48,451 bases of DNA from Nitrobacter sp. 62-23. GTDB lineage: Bacteria > Pseudomonadota > Alphaproteobacteria > Rhizobiales > Xanthobacteraceae. Below the pieces are notes generated by a model. It was given only the letters and a program-made list of their open reading frames with translations, did not search any database and was not told where the DNA came from. Every line of letters begins with the position of its first letter. The first letter of the stretch is position 1. Where the stretch lies: positions 1-48,451 of the forward strand of contig NZ_MKSM01000081.1 in assembly GCF_001897285.1 (NCBI RefSeq), given 5' to 3'. The translations under genes were made by a program, and so were the position numbers. Positions 8,471 through 18,458 of the stretch are shown one piece after another.

Positions 8471-9588
8471 TCACAGGAAGCGCGCGTCAGCTGACCAAGC
8501 CCTCGCTAGAATACCGTAGAAGCACGCTGTTGAGTGACCGCGCTCAAGCACATTGAGAATTGTCTGTCCGCACCAGCAACTGCCATCGGGTGCCTGCCTT
8601 TGCAAGCGCCTGAACCCGCCCTCGGGAAAGAAGACGTTTAACACCTGACTGGCGCTCAAATCGGGCGGCAATGCTGCTTCGTTTTGTATGTCATTACGCT
8701 TGCATTTTTGAGCAACGGATTCCACAGCCAGCAGCTTGATCACGCCTGCTAGCAAGCTGACAGCATGTGTCCAACACCGACGCTCCATCAGTTCAAGCAG
8801 CATCGAATTGACCAGATGTGGATGATCGGAAAGACCGATTTTCGTTTTGACGGTGATTACGCTTCTGCGGATCGTCGCCAAAACTCCAAATGCCAGAACC
8901 GCATCATAAGGGGACGCAATCCTTCCCAGCGAATTCCGCCAACTATATCTGCAACCTCGTTCCAAACCAGCCGCGCCCCGGTAGGATTGGACTTTATCAA
9001 CACCGCATAGAAGCGTTCTCGCGCGCGCGCCAACTTCACATTCTTTTCCACCATATGGTTTCGATAGGCGTCGTACCCGCCACGGGCTGAGCGGGGCCGT
9101 GCTCCGGAGGCTCCAATCCAGATCTTCCGCTGATACGATTTTGGTTTCCATTCAGGCGTGAACTGTTTGGAAACAGGCCCTGGCAATAGCCTATGAAGCC
9201 GAAAGCGTGGTGCACCGGCCTTGCGTGCGGCTGTGATAACCTCGCCATCCAAGCCGAGAATCTGGCCACCGTTCCGAAGGTAAGTATCTTTGAAAGTGCG
9301 CCGTTCAAGCTGCTGCTCGAAGCCGCCAGCCGACTGTCCGGTACGGGCGGAAATTGAACGATAAGCTGCCGTTCGGCTGTTAACCCCAATTCCGCATTGA
9401 TGCCGGTTCGCATGACAGTCGCCGTTCGTTCAGCACGTACTGGGGCGGGCGGGCCTGGAGCCAGAGGCAGACTGGCAACGGCTACGCTGTCCAAGGGCGA
9501 AGCGAACATATTGCCACCATGTGTCGAAATTTCCAGCCGCTCCGAACCAGACCTGTTCGATATGGGCCAGGAACAGATTGCCGATCAT
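8471..9588 (-). pseudogene. unrecognised gene broken by frameshifts
   Basis: Three minus-strand frames read on from one another. 9588-9430 gives MIGNLFLAHIEQVWFGAAGN and on to FDTWWQYVRFALG. About 9420-8857 gives SISARTGQSAGGFEQQLERR, then LRNGGQILGLDGEVITAARK and VEKNVKLARARERFYAVL. About 8930-8471 gives VLATIRRSVITVKTKIGLSD, LLELMERRCWTHAVSLLAGV and a Cys-containing end (SCWCGQTILNVLERGHS). Each piece has protein-like composition and stops near where the next becomes sensible, so I read this as one decayed gene of about 370 codons with at least two frameshifts. I do not recognise the family. The Arg-rich middle would suit a DNA-binding or transposition-associated protein, but that is a guess. 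Confidence 0.4.
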
Positions 9589-9791
9589 GGCTCTTTCGTA
9601 AACGAAGGGTGCGTCATCCCTGTCAAGCGCAACGCGCCGTTGAAGTTAGTGGCTTTTCAGTAGCCGGCGTTAACAACGACTGAATAAACTTGCTTGATCT
9701 GCCATCCTATTCAATAGTCCAGTTCATCCTCGTTGCCACAGGGACGCAGATCCTCAGGAGCAAGAGAAGGGCTTGGTGCGGGGGGGCGCAA

Positions 9792-11414
9792 TTGCCATTC
9801 TACATTAGAAAATCGGTTTCGGCAGGCCCATTCCGCTTCAATTTCTCAAAGTCGGGGGTCGGTGTTTCCGTTGGCGTGAAAGGCCTGCGAATAGGAACTG
9901 GGCCTCGTGGGCACTACATCCATGGAGGTCGCGGGGGCCTCTATTATCGGGCGACGCTTGGTCGTGCTGGGCAAGATCGGCAGTCGGTAGTTTCACCGCA
10001 ACAATCACCATTGCCATGGGCGATGTTAGACAACGATGATGTTGCGATGATCGAGATCGAGTCCGGCGATATTATGCAAATGCGCGATGAGTCGTTTTCG
10101 GAGCTGCTCGACGAAATAAACTCTAAGGCCAGACAAACGCGCATGTCTGCGGCATTTTTCTGGACCGCTCTCGCAATCAGTGGGATGTCGGGCCTTGCGA
10201 CAGGCGGACCAGGACTGTTTCTTTGCGTCGCTGCGCTACCGGCGGCGGGGATCGGTAAGTGGCTGGACTCTTATCGCAGGACATCGGTGCTCTATTACGA
10301 CCTCGAAGGGGACGCAGAGACAGCCTATCGTCGCCTCGTAGAAGGGTTTGACGGCCTCATTGAGTGTGCCGCCAAATGGCATATTGAAGCCGGAGGCGCA
10401 GTTCAGAGTCTAACGGCATGGAAGCGCAACGCGGGAGCCTCGCACCTCGTAAACAGAAAGGTGACCACCCTCACCTACAATCTCCCCGCGGTAATAAAGA
10501 GCAATGTGACCCCTCCTGCCCTACATGTGGGCAAGCAGATCATGTTCTTTATGCCCGACATTGTGCTCATGCAGGACGGTAGCCGCGTGGGGGCGGTCAA
10601 CTACGCTGACCTAAATGTGCGGTGGCAGGATTCTAGGTTTATCGAAACCGAACGCGTACCACGCGACGCTAAGATCGTAGGTCATACTTGGAAACATCCA
10701 AACAAGAGGGGCGGACCCGACCGGCGCTTCAGGGACAACAGACAGATTCCGATCTGCCTGTATGAAGCGATGCACCTCACAAGCAACAATGGCGTACACG
10801 AGCTTGTAGAGTTTTCAAGGACCGGGGTGGTGGCGGCTTTTGTGGATGGTTGCCGAAAGCTTGCAGCGCTGCCGCGGCAACGTACGGTCGCGTTGCCATC
10901 GGCACCTACGAACGATGCCGTTGATGTTGCTCCCGTCGCCACGAATGCGAGAAAGCGCAGCCCTCTCAAAGTCGCAATATTAGCTGTTCTTGGCGTCCTT
11001 GTGGGCATTCCAGTACTTGCCGTCGTTTTCGGATCCGATAGAAAAAAGGCGGACACTGGATTGCCACCAACCTTAAGCGTGGAGATATCCAACACCATAT
11101 CCGGAACAGAGAAGGGTGTTACTCCGACCGAAGAAATCGCACCCGATCCCGCCCGTCAAGTAGCGACAGTCGCTGCAGCCAACGTGGTGCAATCGGAACC
11201 GGTCACTAAGGAAGAAGCCGAACAAGCCACGATACGCTATACAAAGACTGCGGTGAACCTGCGCGATGGACCTGGCACCACATTCGCTGTAATTACCGTC
11301 GTCCCGGAAGGGATCGGCATCTCGGTTATGGAAGTCAAGGGAGCATGGAGTCGGGTAAGGGTAAACGAGAATACGGCCGGCTGGATGGCGAACTCTACGA
11401 TCGCCGAACATTGA
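9792..11414 (+). CDS. DUF4236 membrane protein with C-terminal bacterial SH3 domain
   Basis: A 540-residue protein. The N-terminus is DUF4236 (LPFYIRKSVSAGPFRFNFSK, then GVGVSVGVKGLRIGTGPRG), which is why I prefer the TTG start at 9792, preceded by a G-rich stretch, over TTG 9690. Two hydrophobic segments follow, around residues 120-160 (FFWTALAISGMSGLATGGPG) and ~390-412 (LKVAILAVLGVLVGIPVLAVV). The last ~60 residues are a bacterial SH3 domain (TAVNLRDGPGTTFAVITVVP). The likely topology places the long middle region in the cytoplasm and the SH3 domain outside, where it could touch peptidoglycan. It is a lone plus-strand gene in a minus-strand island. DUF4236 has no established function. Confidence 0.75.
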   Translation: MPFYIRKSVSAGPFRFNFSKSGVGVSVGVKGLRIGTGPRGHYIHGGRGGLYYRATLGRAGQDRQSVVSPQQSPLPWAMLDNDDVAMIEIESGDIMQMRDESFSELLDEINSKARQTRMSAAFFWTALAISGMSGLATGGPGLFLCVAALPAAGIGKWLDSYRRTSVLYYDLEGDAETAYRRLVEGFDGLIECAAKWHIEAGGAVQSLTAWKRNAGASHLVNRKVTTLTYNLPAVIKSNVTPPALHVGKQIMFFMPDIVLMQDGSRVGAVNYADLNVRWQDSRFIETERVPRDAKIVGHTWKHPNKRGGPDRRFRDNRQIPICLYEAMHLTSNNGVHELVEFSRTGVVAAFVDGCRKLAALPRQRTVALPSAPTNDAVDVAPVATNARKRSPLKVAILAVLGVLVGIPVLAVVFGSDRKKADTGLPPTLSVEISNTISGTEKGVTPTEEIAPDPARQVATVAAANVVQSEPVTKEEAEQATIRYTKTAVNLRDGPGTTFAVITVVPEGIGISVMEVKGAWSRVRVNENTAGWMANSTIAEH

Positions 11415-11469
11415 TCGACGTTCTGCAAAACTCGCTGACGTTTAGACCCGCAAAAAGTAGCGCTGATAG

Positions 11470-11766
11470 TTAGCGATCATTGATTTGATTAACCCGACGA
11501 TGGCAACTTTTAAGATCAACGTTTCGCCGGGTCACCATCTGGACTGAGAGGCATCGCCGCAACGGTTCGTTGACAAGAGTAAGGACAGTATTGCAGCCGC
11601 ACCACCATAAGTACCGCACCGTATTCTCGAACTTGTTATGCCCAAGCAGAATCTGGATGGCGCACAGGTTGCCCGTCGCTTTGTAGATCATTGCAGCCTT
11701 TGTCCTGAGCAGTGAGTGCGTGTGCGCGAGCGGTCGATCGCCAAGCAATGGGACTAAAATGAAACC
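11470..11766 (-). pseudogene. C-terminal remnant of a tyrosine recombinase (integrase)
   Basis: The minus frame reads THSLLRTKAAMIYKATGN then LCAIQILLGHNKFENTVRYL, a clear match to the catalytic end of phage-type integrases: the H-x-x-R box (HSLLR), the GH motif (LLGHNKFENTVRYL) and the catalytic Tyr. Everything N-terminal of this box is gone, and the usual short tail is replaced by unrelated sequence. It lies in the ~370-bp gap between the DUF4236 gene and the giant gene. The remnant suggests that an integrase-driven element once ended here; the giant gene's 3' end now abuts it. Beyond the remnant I see nothing coding at 11415-11787. Confidence 0.65.
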
Positions 11767-11787
11767 GTGCCGATGGCCGGACAGCCT

Positions 11788-14700
11788 TCACACCGCCAGC
11801 GCGCTTCCAGCGAGCAGAAACATTGCACGTCCCAGCGAGGCCACCATCCTCGGATCGCGTTCGCACAATGCCTCCATCACCACACGGACATTGAGAGCCT
11901 CACTCTCCGGCGTGAGGTAAGCGAACCCTGTCGCGACTTTTCCGATCTCGCGATAGTAAATCGCGAGATCTTCGTGGGCGGCGCATGCTCTCATCGCCAA
12001 CAGCATAAGTGCCAGTATCTGATTGGATTCAGAATCGCCCGTCACCAAGCGAGTGCATCGTGTAACAACCGCGTCGGCGAGTGTCGCGCTTCTGGTTATG
12101 GAAGCAACGTAAGCGCAACATTTAAGTATCTGGCTCGCGCTTTTTGGCGAAGCAAGCTCGTCATTAGACCCCTCAAGCAGCCGCATCAACTCAGGAATAT
12201 GGCTAGTGCCAACGGCTCCCGCATACGCGACGATCAAAAGACCGGGCGCTTCCTTGAACGAGTTACGCTCCTCAAGAAGTGCTTGGACCTTCTCCACATC
12301 CGCATCTCGTCTCTGCGCCCATGCAACCGCCGAAAATCCATCGTGTGGCCCGGGGAAGAACGCTGATAATTTTGGATTTAATCGGCTAAATGCCAGTTCG
12401 ATTCGGGCCTTCCATGGGGCGGGGATTTTTCTCTTGCCAATCCGGCCAAGCGCGTTGAGACATCGACCAGTGATTTCAGCCGTGATCGACTTCGGCCCAA
12501 TCCACTCTGATTCCCAACGAGGCTCTTCCCTTGCGTCAGGGATTGTCTCCCACGTATAGAGGCCGCTGGATCCATCGACAGCCCACTTCAGAAATTTCTT
12601 GGTATCCGAGATAGCTGACAGGGCATTCGTCAGCACCCCTGCGTGAGCAAGAGCAGCGAGACGGAACCAATAGAGGTTCGCCCCATAGCGATTTGAGAGC
12701 GGGCGAAGGCGAACACTCGATATCAGCGCGCAAGCCGAAAAAACCTCACATCGTTGCTCAAACCAGCTTTCGTCCTTGAAAATCCTGTCCAGGAACCGAT
12801 GTCCCATTACCACGGCAGTGTTATCACCGGCGCGATAACGCTCAACGCAGATTTCAAAACCGAACAGTAAAGAAAAAGGATCAAGAGCATCCAGCAATGA
12901 CTCGACATCGCTGAGAGGGATGCTGGCCATCCGTTGCAACGGCATTACGTTTGCAGAGAGGCACCCGAAGGCGAGCCGCCTAAGTCCGACAATTCCCTTA
13001 CTAAGCAAAAAATCTTGAAATAACGTTGGTTGCTTTTCGTGGTACGGGACAATTGCATCATCAACAATTGGTCCTACAAGACGCTCGAAGTAACGCCGTT
13101 CACGAGGAACCATATTGTCGTTGTTTAGTTTTTGCGGCCTCGATAGCGCGGATGCAAAGGCTTCTGGCGTCTCTCTTAAAGCTTCCACCAGCTTTACGAA
13201 CCGAACCTCATCAACCTGCCCTAATCTCAAGACCTTCTGCCAGTCCTTCTCCTCATCCGGCAGCAACGGATGTTTCTTGAGCATGCTAGCGAGAGTAACC
13301 GCCCGCTTTCGAGAAGAGGCACTAAATACGCCTGCCTCCGAAATTTTCATATTCAGAGCGGCGAACTCTATAAGCACGGAGCTCGACCGATCGACGGAAA
13401 GCTTGACTCTCGCACGCGAGCCGTCAGCCAGAACCAGTTGGGAAGAACGCTTTCCGACCAAGGCGTTTTTCACGCACTTCACGAAACTTGTCAGCTCCAC
13501 CTCTCGAACGCCGTTAAGCGTTAATACGGTTCGTAAACGTATCCCAGCCGCAGCAGCAAACCCTTTGACATTTAGGATATCCCTCTGAGAATCAGCATGA
13601 AGGGCATGAACGAGGCGCCGGACCAGCATCTGTCGGATGCCCAAGGGCGGCCCATCCTTTTTCTCAATCAGCTCCCGCAAAAATCCTGCAGCCTGCTCGA
13701 TTGCTGCCCCGTAGATTTCTGGTTGTGCTGACCGACAAGACCTCAGGAGACGATCTTCCACCCAAGTGCCATAGCGTTGCTCCATCTCAACGCGCGAAAA
13801 TGGACTGGTCATCAAACTCGCTAACTGGATTATTGCCATTTGTTTCGCGGCGCTCCAGGCGCGTTCGTCAGCGGAATTACGCACCCATGCAAGAGGATTT
13901 GGGAGGAGACCAAGAAGCCAGTCTGCGCGCGCAATAACTCCAGTGGAAAACCGCCTGTCGCTCCACAGCATCCTAAGAACCTGGAAGATCACCAGTCTGC
14001 AGTGGTTAAACCAGGGAAGTTCGGCCTCGACAAATGTCTGGTTCTCGTATGCAACCGTGAGGCTGCGCCGAATAGCCGTCAATTCGGGCGTCTCTACCAG
14101 TCGTTTGTTCTCGATCCCTGCCCGGGCCAGTTCCCGTTTGAGTTCGTCCGTGTTAAACGGCACGGGATGATATCCTGCCGCTCGCAGCCGGTGGTAATTT
14201 TCATAGACTTGCATCTCGGAAAGCTGCCCGCGGCCATTAAGCGCCTGAATTAGATCAAGCGTCGTGGCACACGGCACGCTTCGCGTTCCATCAGACCAGC
14301 GGCCTTCATGAACAAGGTAGCGGTCATCACATACAACAGCATCCACTTGGGAGAGATTCGACATAATATCAATGGAGGGAAGTTTCACTTCAAACTTCTC
14401 AAGCTCATCGTCCTCTGTCGCTGAGCCGGTTAGCTGCCGACGCCCCGTGAATCTGACCCCGGAGCCTGCTTCTATGGATGCGTTGAGCGTCGCACAGATA
14501 CGTTCAACTGCGGCCAGAAGATCTGCGGACGCTTCTGAGCCACGGATCACGTCATCGTAGTGCCTTTCAACCTCCCCGAGAACGAATACCCCCTTCACTG
14601 ACTGCGCGAGAACATCGAGGAGGCCAACATGGTGAAGATAGACGACAGTCAACTGATCCAGGTAGAGAACGGACCGTTTTGTTATCCGCTTGGACTTGAA

Positions 14701-17700
14701 GGACCAACCCCGATCAACGTGCCTCAGATAGGTCTGCGCCCCTTCCGCTACGGATTTGGTAACCTTGCCGCTCAGGAAGCGCAAAACCTTAAGCGTATCG
14801 ATCATACAATCGGAAAACGCGCTCATATCGACGGTTTCTTCCAGAAGTGACCGAAGTTTAAACACCGGGGCGCTACGCACCACGATCGCCTTGTTTTCTC
14901 GAGCGGTGTTTAGCAACTGGTGCAAATCTGGATCGATATCGAAGGACACACTTTCGGCGACGCTCATCCGCGCGGATTTAATAACCTTGAGTCGCTTTTT
15001 TCCAATCAGCTCCTTAATATGACGAGCTTTCGCCACCTCTGACGGCTGCTTGAAGCGAATGAACTGCTTGTCGATGAAAAGAGAACTCAGGGTGGAGGGC
15101 GCTATGCAGACCTGATCGAATGCACCAATAACCTTGCCCAGCAAGCCCAGATGATCGAGCGTAAAAAGAGCCGTTATGTCGACGGCGATGCGACGTATAC
15201 TATCAAGGCTATTGGGTGCTCTGCCACCCGAGAAGGCAAGGATAGGAAACTGCCGCTTCGGGTTAGCTGATAGTTCGTTCCTTCTTGCCGTGCCAACAAA
15301 CAACTCGACCGGCTGACGATTGAGGGCGCGGGCCGCAACATCAAGTGGGATTTTTGCCTGAGCCAACAGATCGCTGGTATTCTCCACTCTCTCATTCCAG
15401 CTAGGCGCCTTATTGACGATCTCCTGAAGCTTGACCGCTTGAATCGGGCCAGTTGGACCAGAAAGCTGAATAGCTCTTTGAAACCATTCGTGCGCGCGTG
15501 ATTCCTGGTACTCTTCTCCTCTGTCCAAAGAAAGCTGATAGGCAGCGAGGTAGGGCTCCGGCTTGTCCGGCGCTGCAGCGATCGCGGCATCCCTGAACTG
15601 ATCGACATACGTGCTCCCGCTTTCGAAGGCGAGGCGCGCAAGCCGCATAAGCGAGGCGGCGTCAAGTTGCGGAATCAGCGGCACCTCACGCGCAACGATC
15701 GATTGCATATAGCCCCAATCGCCCGTTTCCATCGCAGTATTGATGTCCAGTTCCCGGTCGTTGGCGTCGTGACGCCGACCAACGAGTTCTCTTGCGATAC
15801 CTCTCGCCTCTAGGACTCGGCCTAGGTGAAAAAGCGCCCAGCCCTTAACCGATGAAAATTCATCCTTGCACGAATGAAGCTCGGGATAGGCGTCGGCAAG
15901 ATCGACAACCTCTTGGTATTTCCGTTCAACGAAAAATGCTCTTTGAGCAAGTTCATAGTCTTCCTTCCGCTGGTCCTCCTTAACCAGTATGGGAGCGTAC
16001 TTCACCAGTTCCGCGAAATTCTTCTCCCTAAACAGATTGGCTACCAAAAGCCGCAGATACGAGAGCTCATTCGTGGTCTCATAAAGATTGCGAATACGCT
16101 CTGTCTCGTTACCCTCCTCAACAGAGGCAATGAGGGCCTCTATAATCGCCGCAGCCTCGGCGCTCAGCACATCCTTACGATGTTCTTTGACCCGTGCTTT
16201 GGCATCCGAGAAGCGGCCAATTCGAGCTAATGCTTCTGCTTCGATCTGAGCGAGGAATTCAAGGGAAAGGTCCTGACGAGAAAAGACTTCCGCGCGGTGC
16301 TCGTCGAAATAGTCGACCAGCTTTCTAACATCGCGGCTAAACCAAGCGAACAAAAACAAGGTGTACTGGTCATCCGCTGTAGCCTGGCCAACTTCGTGCT
16401 TGGCATTCAACGAACGGATAAGCGCATCGCGATTAAACGGGATTTCGTAGGCAAGTGCCAACCGGACCCGGCGCAGGGTCTTGTCCGGATTTTTGATCTC
16501 TTCTTCAATCTGTCGCCGCGCGTTATCGGCGGTGGATGTATTCTCCAGACGCAACCAGAGTATCTGCTCTTCAAGATACGGATCGCAAAGTTCAAGATTC
16601 AGCGACTTGATGCTTACCCGCGCAGCTTCCAACTCTTGGCGCGCCCTGACGATATTGGCTTGCGTTTGAGGGATGCTCGCAAATTGAAGCATCCTCGGAT
16701 TGATCGGCAACCCCTGGAAGAGCACCCCGCGCTGGTCACTGGGAAGCACGGCAGCAAGCAGAAGGCTGGCTCGAATGGTCCGAAGTGCAGGATAGTTCTC
16801 GAACCAATCTTCAGATAAGGTTTCCGCCTCGGCAAGGGCCGTCTGATAGTCGCCCATCTCCGTTCGACGTAGCAGCATGTTGAGCGAACCGGCTGCTCCA
16901 AGATCGCGAATAGTGTAGCCCTGTTGCGTCATCCAGGAGAGTGCTTCAGCAGCACCTTTGAGGCGAGCAGTCAAATTGAATCTGGCGGCGCGTGCATCAG
17001 GTCGGTCAATTTTGGCCAGACGCTTCTGGGTTTCGTCACTATTGCCCTCGGCATCGGGTAACAAGGCATCATAAAGTGACGAATCAGCTAGGCCGAGCTT
17101 GAGCGCCTCGCCGTGAAAACATTTTGCACGGTCGATAGTCTCGTGCACTAGATTCGCTCTGGCAGCGCGCTCCAAAGTGTCAGCGCGCAATTCAGGCGGC
17201 GCGTTCACCAAATCGCCAAGGGTGACCCGAGCGCTCACCTTAGCCAGCTCTTGCGCTGTCTCGGCTTCGCCGAATCCGCGTCTTTTGTTCATCCATTCCA
17301 ACTCGGCTTTGAGCTGCCGCTCTGCCAATTCTGGAGGGAAGGCAAACGTCTGAATGGACGTTTGCCGCTGAATCTGTTCCGCGATGCCCTGGACTTGCGC
17401 CGCCGTGGGTTGCGTCCTCTGAACCCGGGCCACTTCTTCAAGCTGTGTTTGGACTGCTTGGAACGCCGGGCTCCATCCAGGATCAAATGCCTGTCTGGCA
17501 CTGGAATACTCATCGATGCGCTCTTCCAGCGTTTCCCAACCCCAGACTTCAATGCGGATTTTTCTGCCCTTCTTGGCTTGCGCAAGTGAAAGCTCCTGCG
17601 CGAGCTGGTCCAGCTTCCTATCATTCGGGGCGCTCGTGATAATGATGTACTCTTGCAGCTTCGGCGAGTATTTGAGCGCCTTCCTCACCTCAGTTCGCAC

Positions 17701-17937
17701 TTCATCGGCTGTTAATGTGCGCGTGGGAGCACGCTTCTTGCACTGGATACCGACGATCTTGCTGACCTTCCCGCCGCGGTAGCCAACTATATCAACACCG
17801 AATTGCTTCTGGCCGTCGCGGCCCAAGCGTTTCACTGAGGGGTCGTTTAAAATCTCACGGAACAGAACGACTGCTTTTCGCTCAAAATCCGCGTCATTTT
17901 TTGGAATAGGAATGTGGGTCGGCGCACTTCCTGCCAT
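11788..17937 (-). CDS. giant nuclease-TPR-PIN-like protein (2049 aa), candidate defence effector
   Basis: One uninterrupted 2049-codon frame from ATG 17937. Residues ~10-140 form an Mrr-like restriction-endonuclease domain: Glu19, then GRDGQKQFGVDIVGYRGG with Asp49, then IVGIQCKK with Gln65-x-Lys67 (the QxK variant), then YIIITSAPNDRKLDQLAQ. Residues ~160-880 are helical with TPR-like repeats. Residues ~900-1220 look like a split PIN domain: an early acidic strand (IRRIAVDITALFTL) and a late one (VDAVVCDDRYLVHEGRW). The remaining ~800 residues are helical and unrecognised. Similar N-terminal nuclease domains sit in front of sensors in bacterial immunity proteins. No partner gene is adjacent, so it may act alone, with the repeats sensing and the nuclease domains killing. 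Composition and frame integrity argue it is functional. Confidence 0.8.
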   Translation of the reverse strand: MAGSAPTHIPIPKNDADFERKAVVLFREILNDPSVKRLGRDGQKQFGVDIVGYRGGKVSKIVGIQCKKRAPTRTLTADEVRTEVRKALKYSPKLQEYIIITSAPNDRKLDQLAQELSLAQAKKGRKIRIEVWGWETLEERIDEYSSARQAFDPGWSPAFQAVQTQLEEVARVQRTQPTAAQVQGIAEQIQRQTSIQTFAFPPELAERQLKAELEWMNKRRGFGEAETAQELAKVSARVTLGDLVNAPPELRADTLERAARANLVHETIDRAKCFHGEALKLGLADSSLYDALLPDAEGNSDETQKRLAKIDRPDARAARFNLTARLKGAAEALSWMTQQGYTIRDLGAAGSLNMLLRRTEMGDYQTALAEAETLSEDWFENYPALRTIRASLLLAAVLPSDQRGVLFQGLPINPRMLQFASIPQTQANIVRARQELEAARVSIKSLNLELCDPYLEEQILWLRLENTSTADNARRQIEEEIKNPDKTLRRVRLALAYEIPFNRDALIRSLNAKHEVGQATADDQYTLFLFAWFSRDVRKLVDYFDEHRAEVFSRQDLSLEFLAQIEAEALARIGRFSDAKARVKEHRKDVLSAEAAAIIEALIASVEEGNETERIRNLYETTNELSYLRLLVANLFREKNFAELVKYAPILVKEDQRKEDYELAQRAFFVERKYQEVVDLADAYPELHSCKDEFSSVKGWALFHLGRVLEARGIARELVGRRHDANDRELDINTAMETGDWGYMQSIVAREVPLIPQLDAASLMRLARLAFESGSTYVDQFRDAAIAAAPDKPEPYLAAYQLSLDRGEEYQESRAHEWFQRAIQLSGPTGPIQAVKLQEIVNKAPSWNERVENTSDLLAQAKIPLDVAARALNRQPVELFVGTARRNELSANPKRQFPILAFSGGRAPNSLDSIRRIAVDITALFTLDHLGLLGKVIGAFDQVCIAPSTLSSLFIDKQFIRFKQPSEVAKARHIKELIGKKRLKVIKSARMSVAESVSFDIDPDLHQLLNTARENKAIVVRSAPVFKLRSLLEETVDMSAFSDCMIDTLKVLRFLSGKVTKSVAEGAQTYLRHVDRGWSFKSKRITKRSVLYLDQLTVVYLHHVGLLDVLAQSVKGVFVLGEVERHYDDVIRGSEASADLLAAVERICATLNASIEAGSGVRFTGRRQLTGSATEDDELEKFEVKLPSIDIMSNLSQVDAVVCDDRYLVHEGRWSDGTRSVPCATTLDLIQALNGRGQLSEMQVYENYHRLRAAGYHPVPFNTDELKRELARAGIENKRLVETPELTAIRRSLTVAYENQTFVEAELPWFNHCRLVIFQVLRMLWSDRRFSTGVIARADWLLGLLPNPLAWVRNSADERAWSAAKQMAIIQLASLMTSPFSRVEMEQRYGTWVEDRLLRSCRSAQPEIYGAAIEQAAGFLRELIEKKDGPPLGIRQMLVRRLVHALHADSQRDILNVKGFAAAAGIRLRTVLTLNGVREVELTSFVKCVKNALVGKRSSQLVLADGSRARVKLSVDRSSSVLIEFAALNMKISEAGVFSASSRKRAVTLASMLKKHPLLPDEEKDWQKVLRLGQVDEVRFVKLVEALRETPEAFASALSRPQKLNNDNMVPRERRYFERLVGPIVDDAIVPYHEKQPTLFQDFLLSKGIVGLRRLAFGCLSANVMPLQRMASIPLSDVESLLDALDPFSLLFGFEICVERYRAGDNTAVVMGHRFLDRIFKDESWFEQRCEVFSACALISSVRLRPLSNRYGANLYWFRLAALAHAGVLTNALSAISDTKKFLKWAVDGSSGLYTWETIPDAREEPRWESEWIGPKSITAEITGRCLNALGRIGKRKIPAPWKARIELAFSRLNPKLSAFFPGPHDGFSAVAWAQRRDADVEKVQALLEERNSFKEAPGLLIVAYAGAVGTSHIPELMRLLEGSNDELASPKSASQILKCCAYVASITRSATLADAVVTRCTRLVTGDSESNQILALMLLAMRACAAHEDLAIYYREIGKVATGFAYLTPESEALNVRVVMEALCERDPRMVASLGRAMFLLAGSALAV

Positions 17938-17986
17938 GGCTTGCCAGACTTCCCTAACGCGTCCTCAATTGAATTTCTTGTCAATT

Positions 17987-18130
17987 TAGTGCGGGCGGAC
18001 CGGACTCGAACCAGCATAGGCCTTGCGGCCCCATGAATTTTCGTACCATTTCGGCTTTCGCTGCCGCCATCTGGCGTTTGCGGTCTGGACTATCCCTTCA
18101 CCTGACTCGAGAGCTCTAGGTGCTGCCCGC
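17987..18130 (-). ncRNA. possible group I intron 3' end and tRNA-Leu 3' half
   Basis: On the minus strand 18041-17990 resembles the 3' half of a tRNA-Leu(UAA): AAAATTCATGG, a long variable arm GGCC-GCAA-GGCC (18019-18030), the T-arm GCTGGTTCGAGTCCGGT, and acceptor CGCCCGCACTA with CTA where CCA is normal. Directly upstream lie two marks of tRNA group I introns: GTGAAGGGATAGTCCAG (18087-18096 is the P7-like GGGATAGTCC) and the hairpin GGCAGCGAAAGCC (18053-18065). I could not find the 5' tRNA half or a perfect P7 partner, and the acceptor has one extra base. It may be a truncated intron-tRNA left by integration. The stretch up to 18458 contains no convincing gene. Confidence 0.3.
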
Positions 18131-18458
18131 CGGCCAAGCACGAGCTTGCAACCGCTGGCCGGGTCTCGCTCAAGCGACTAGCATCAGAGCCTCTAACCTG
18201 CCACACACCCGCGATTACTTCATGTCGCTTTTCCACGGATTACATACTCCGACTGCAAGTGGCTAGTTTACTTCGTCTACCATCCCTAAGGCGGGATTGA
18301 GAGCCAGCGCTGGACCAAACTCGACCGTTCCCTCAAAGCCCGCTTTTGGATCAGACGCTATCGGGCTGGACCACGGGGAAGCGACGCAAAGAGGCCATCC
18401 CCGAGACTGAGACCATCTGAGTACGTCTTTGGGTCGATTGTGTTGAAGAAGTCGCCTT

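Noticed and set aside
17941-18130. Two-piece alphaproteobacterial tmRNA
   Set aside because: A T-arm and acceptor-like end are present, but I found no tag-peptide frame and no complementary acceptor 5' strand downstream, so the intron/tRNA-Leu reading is preferred.
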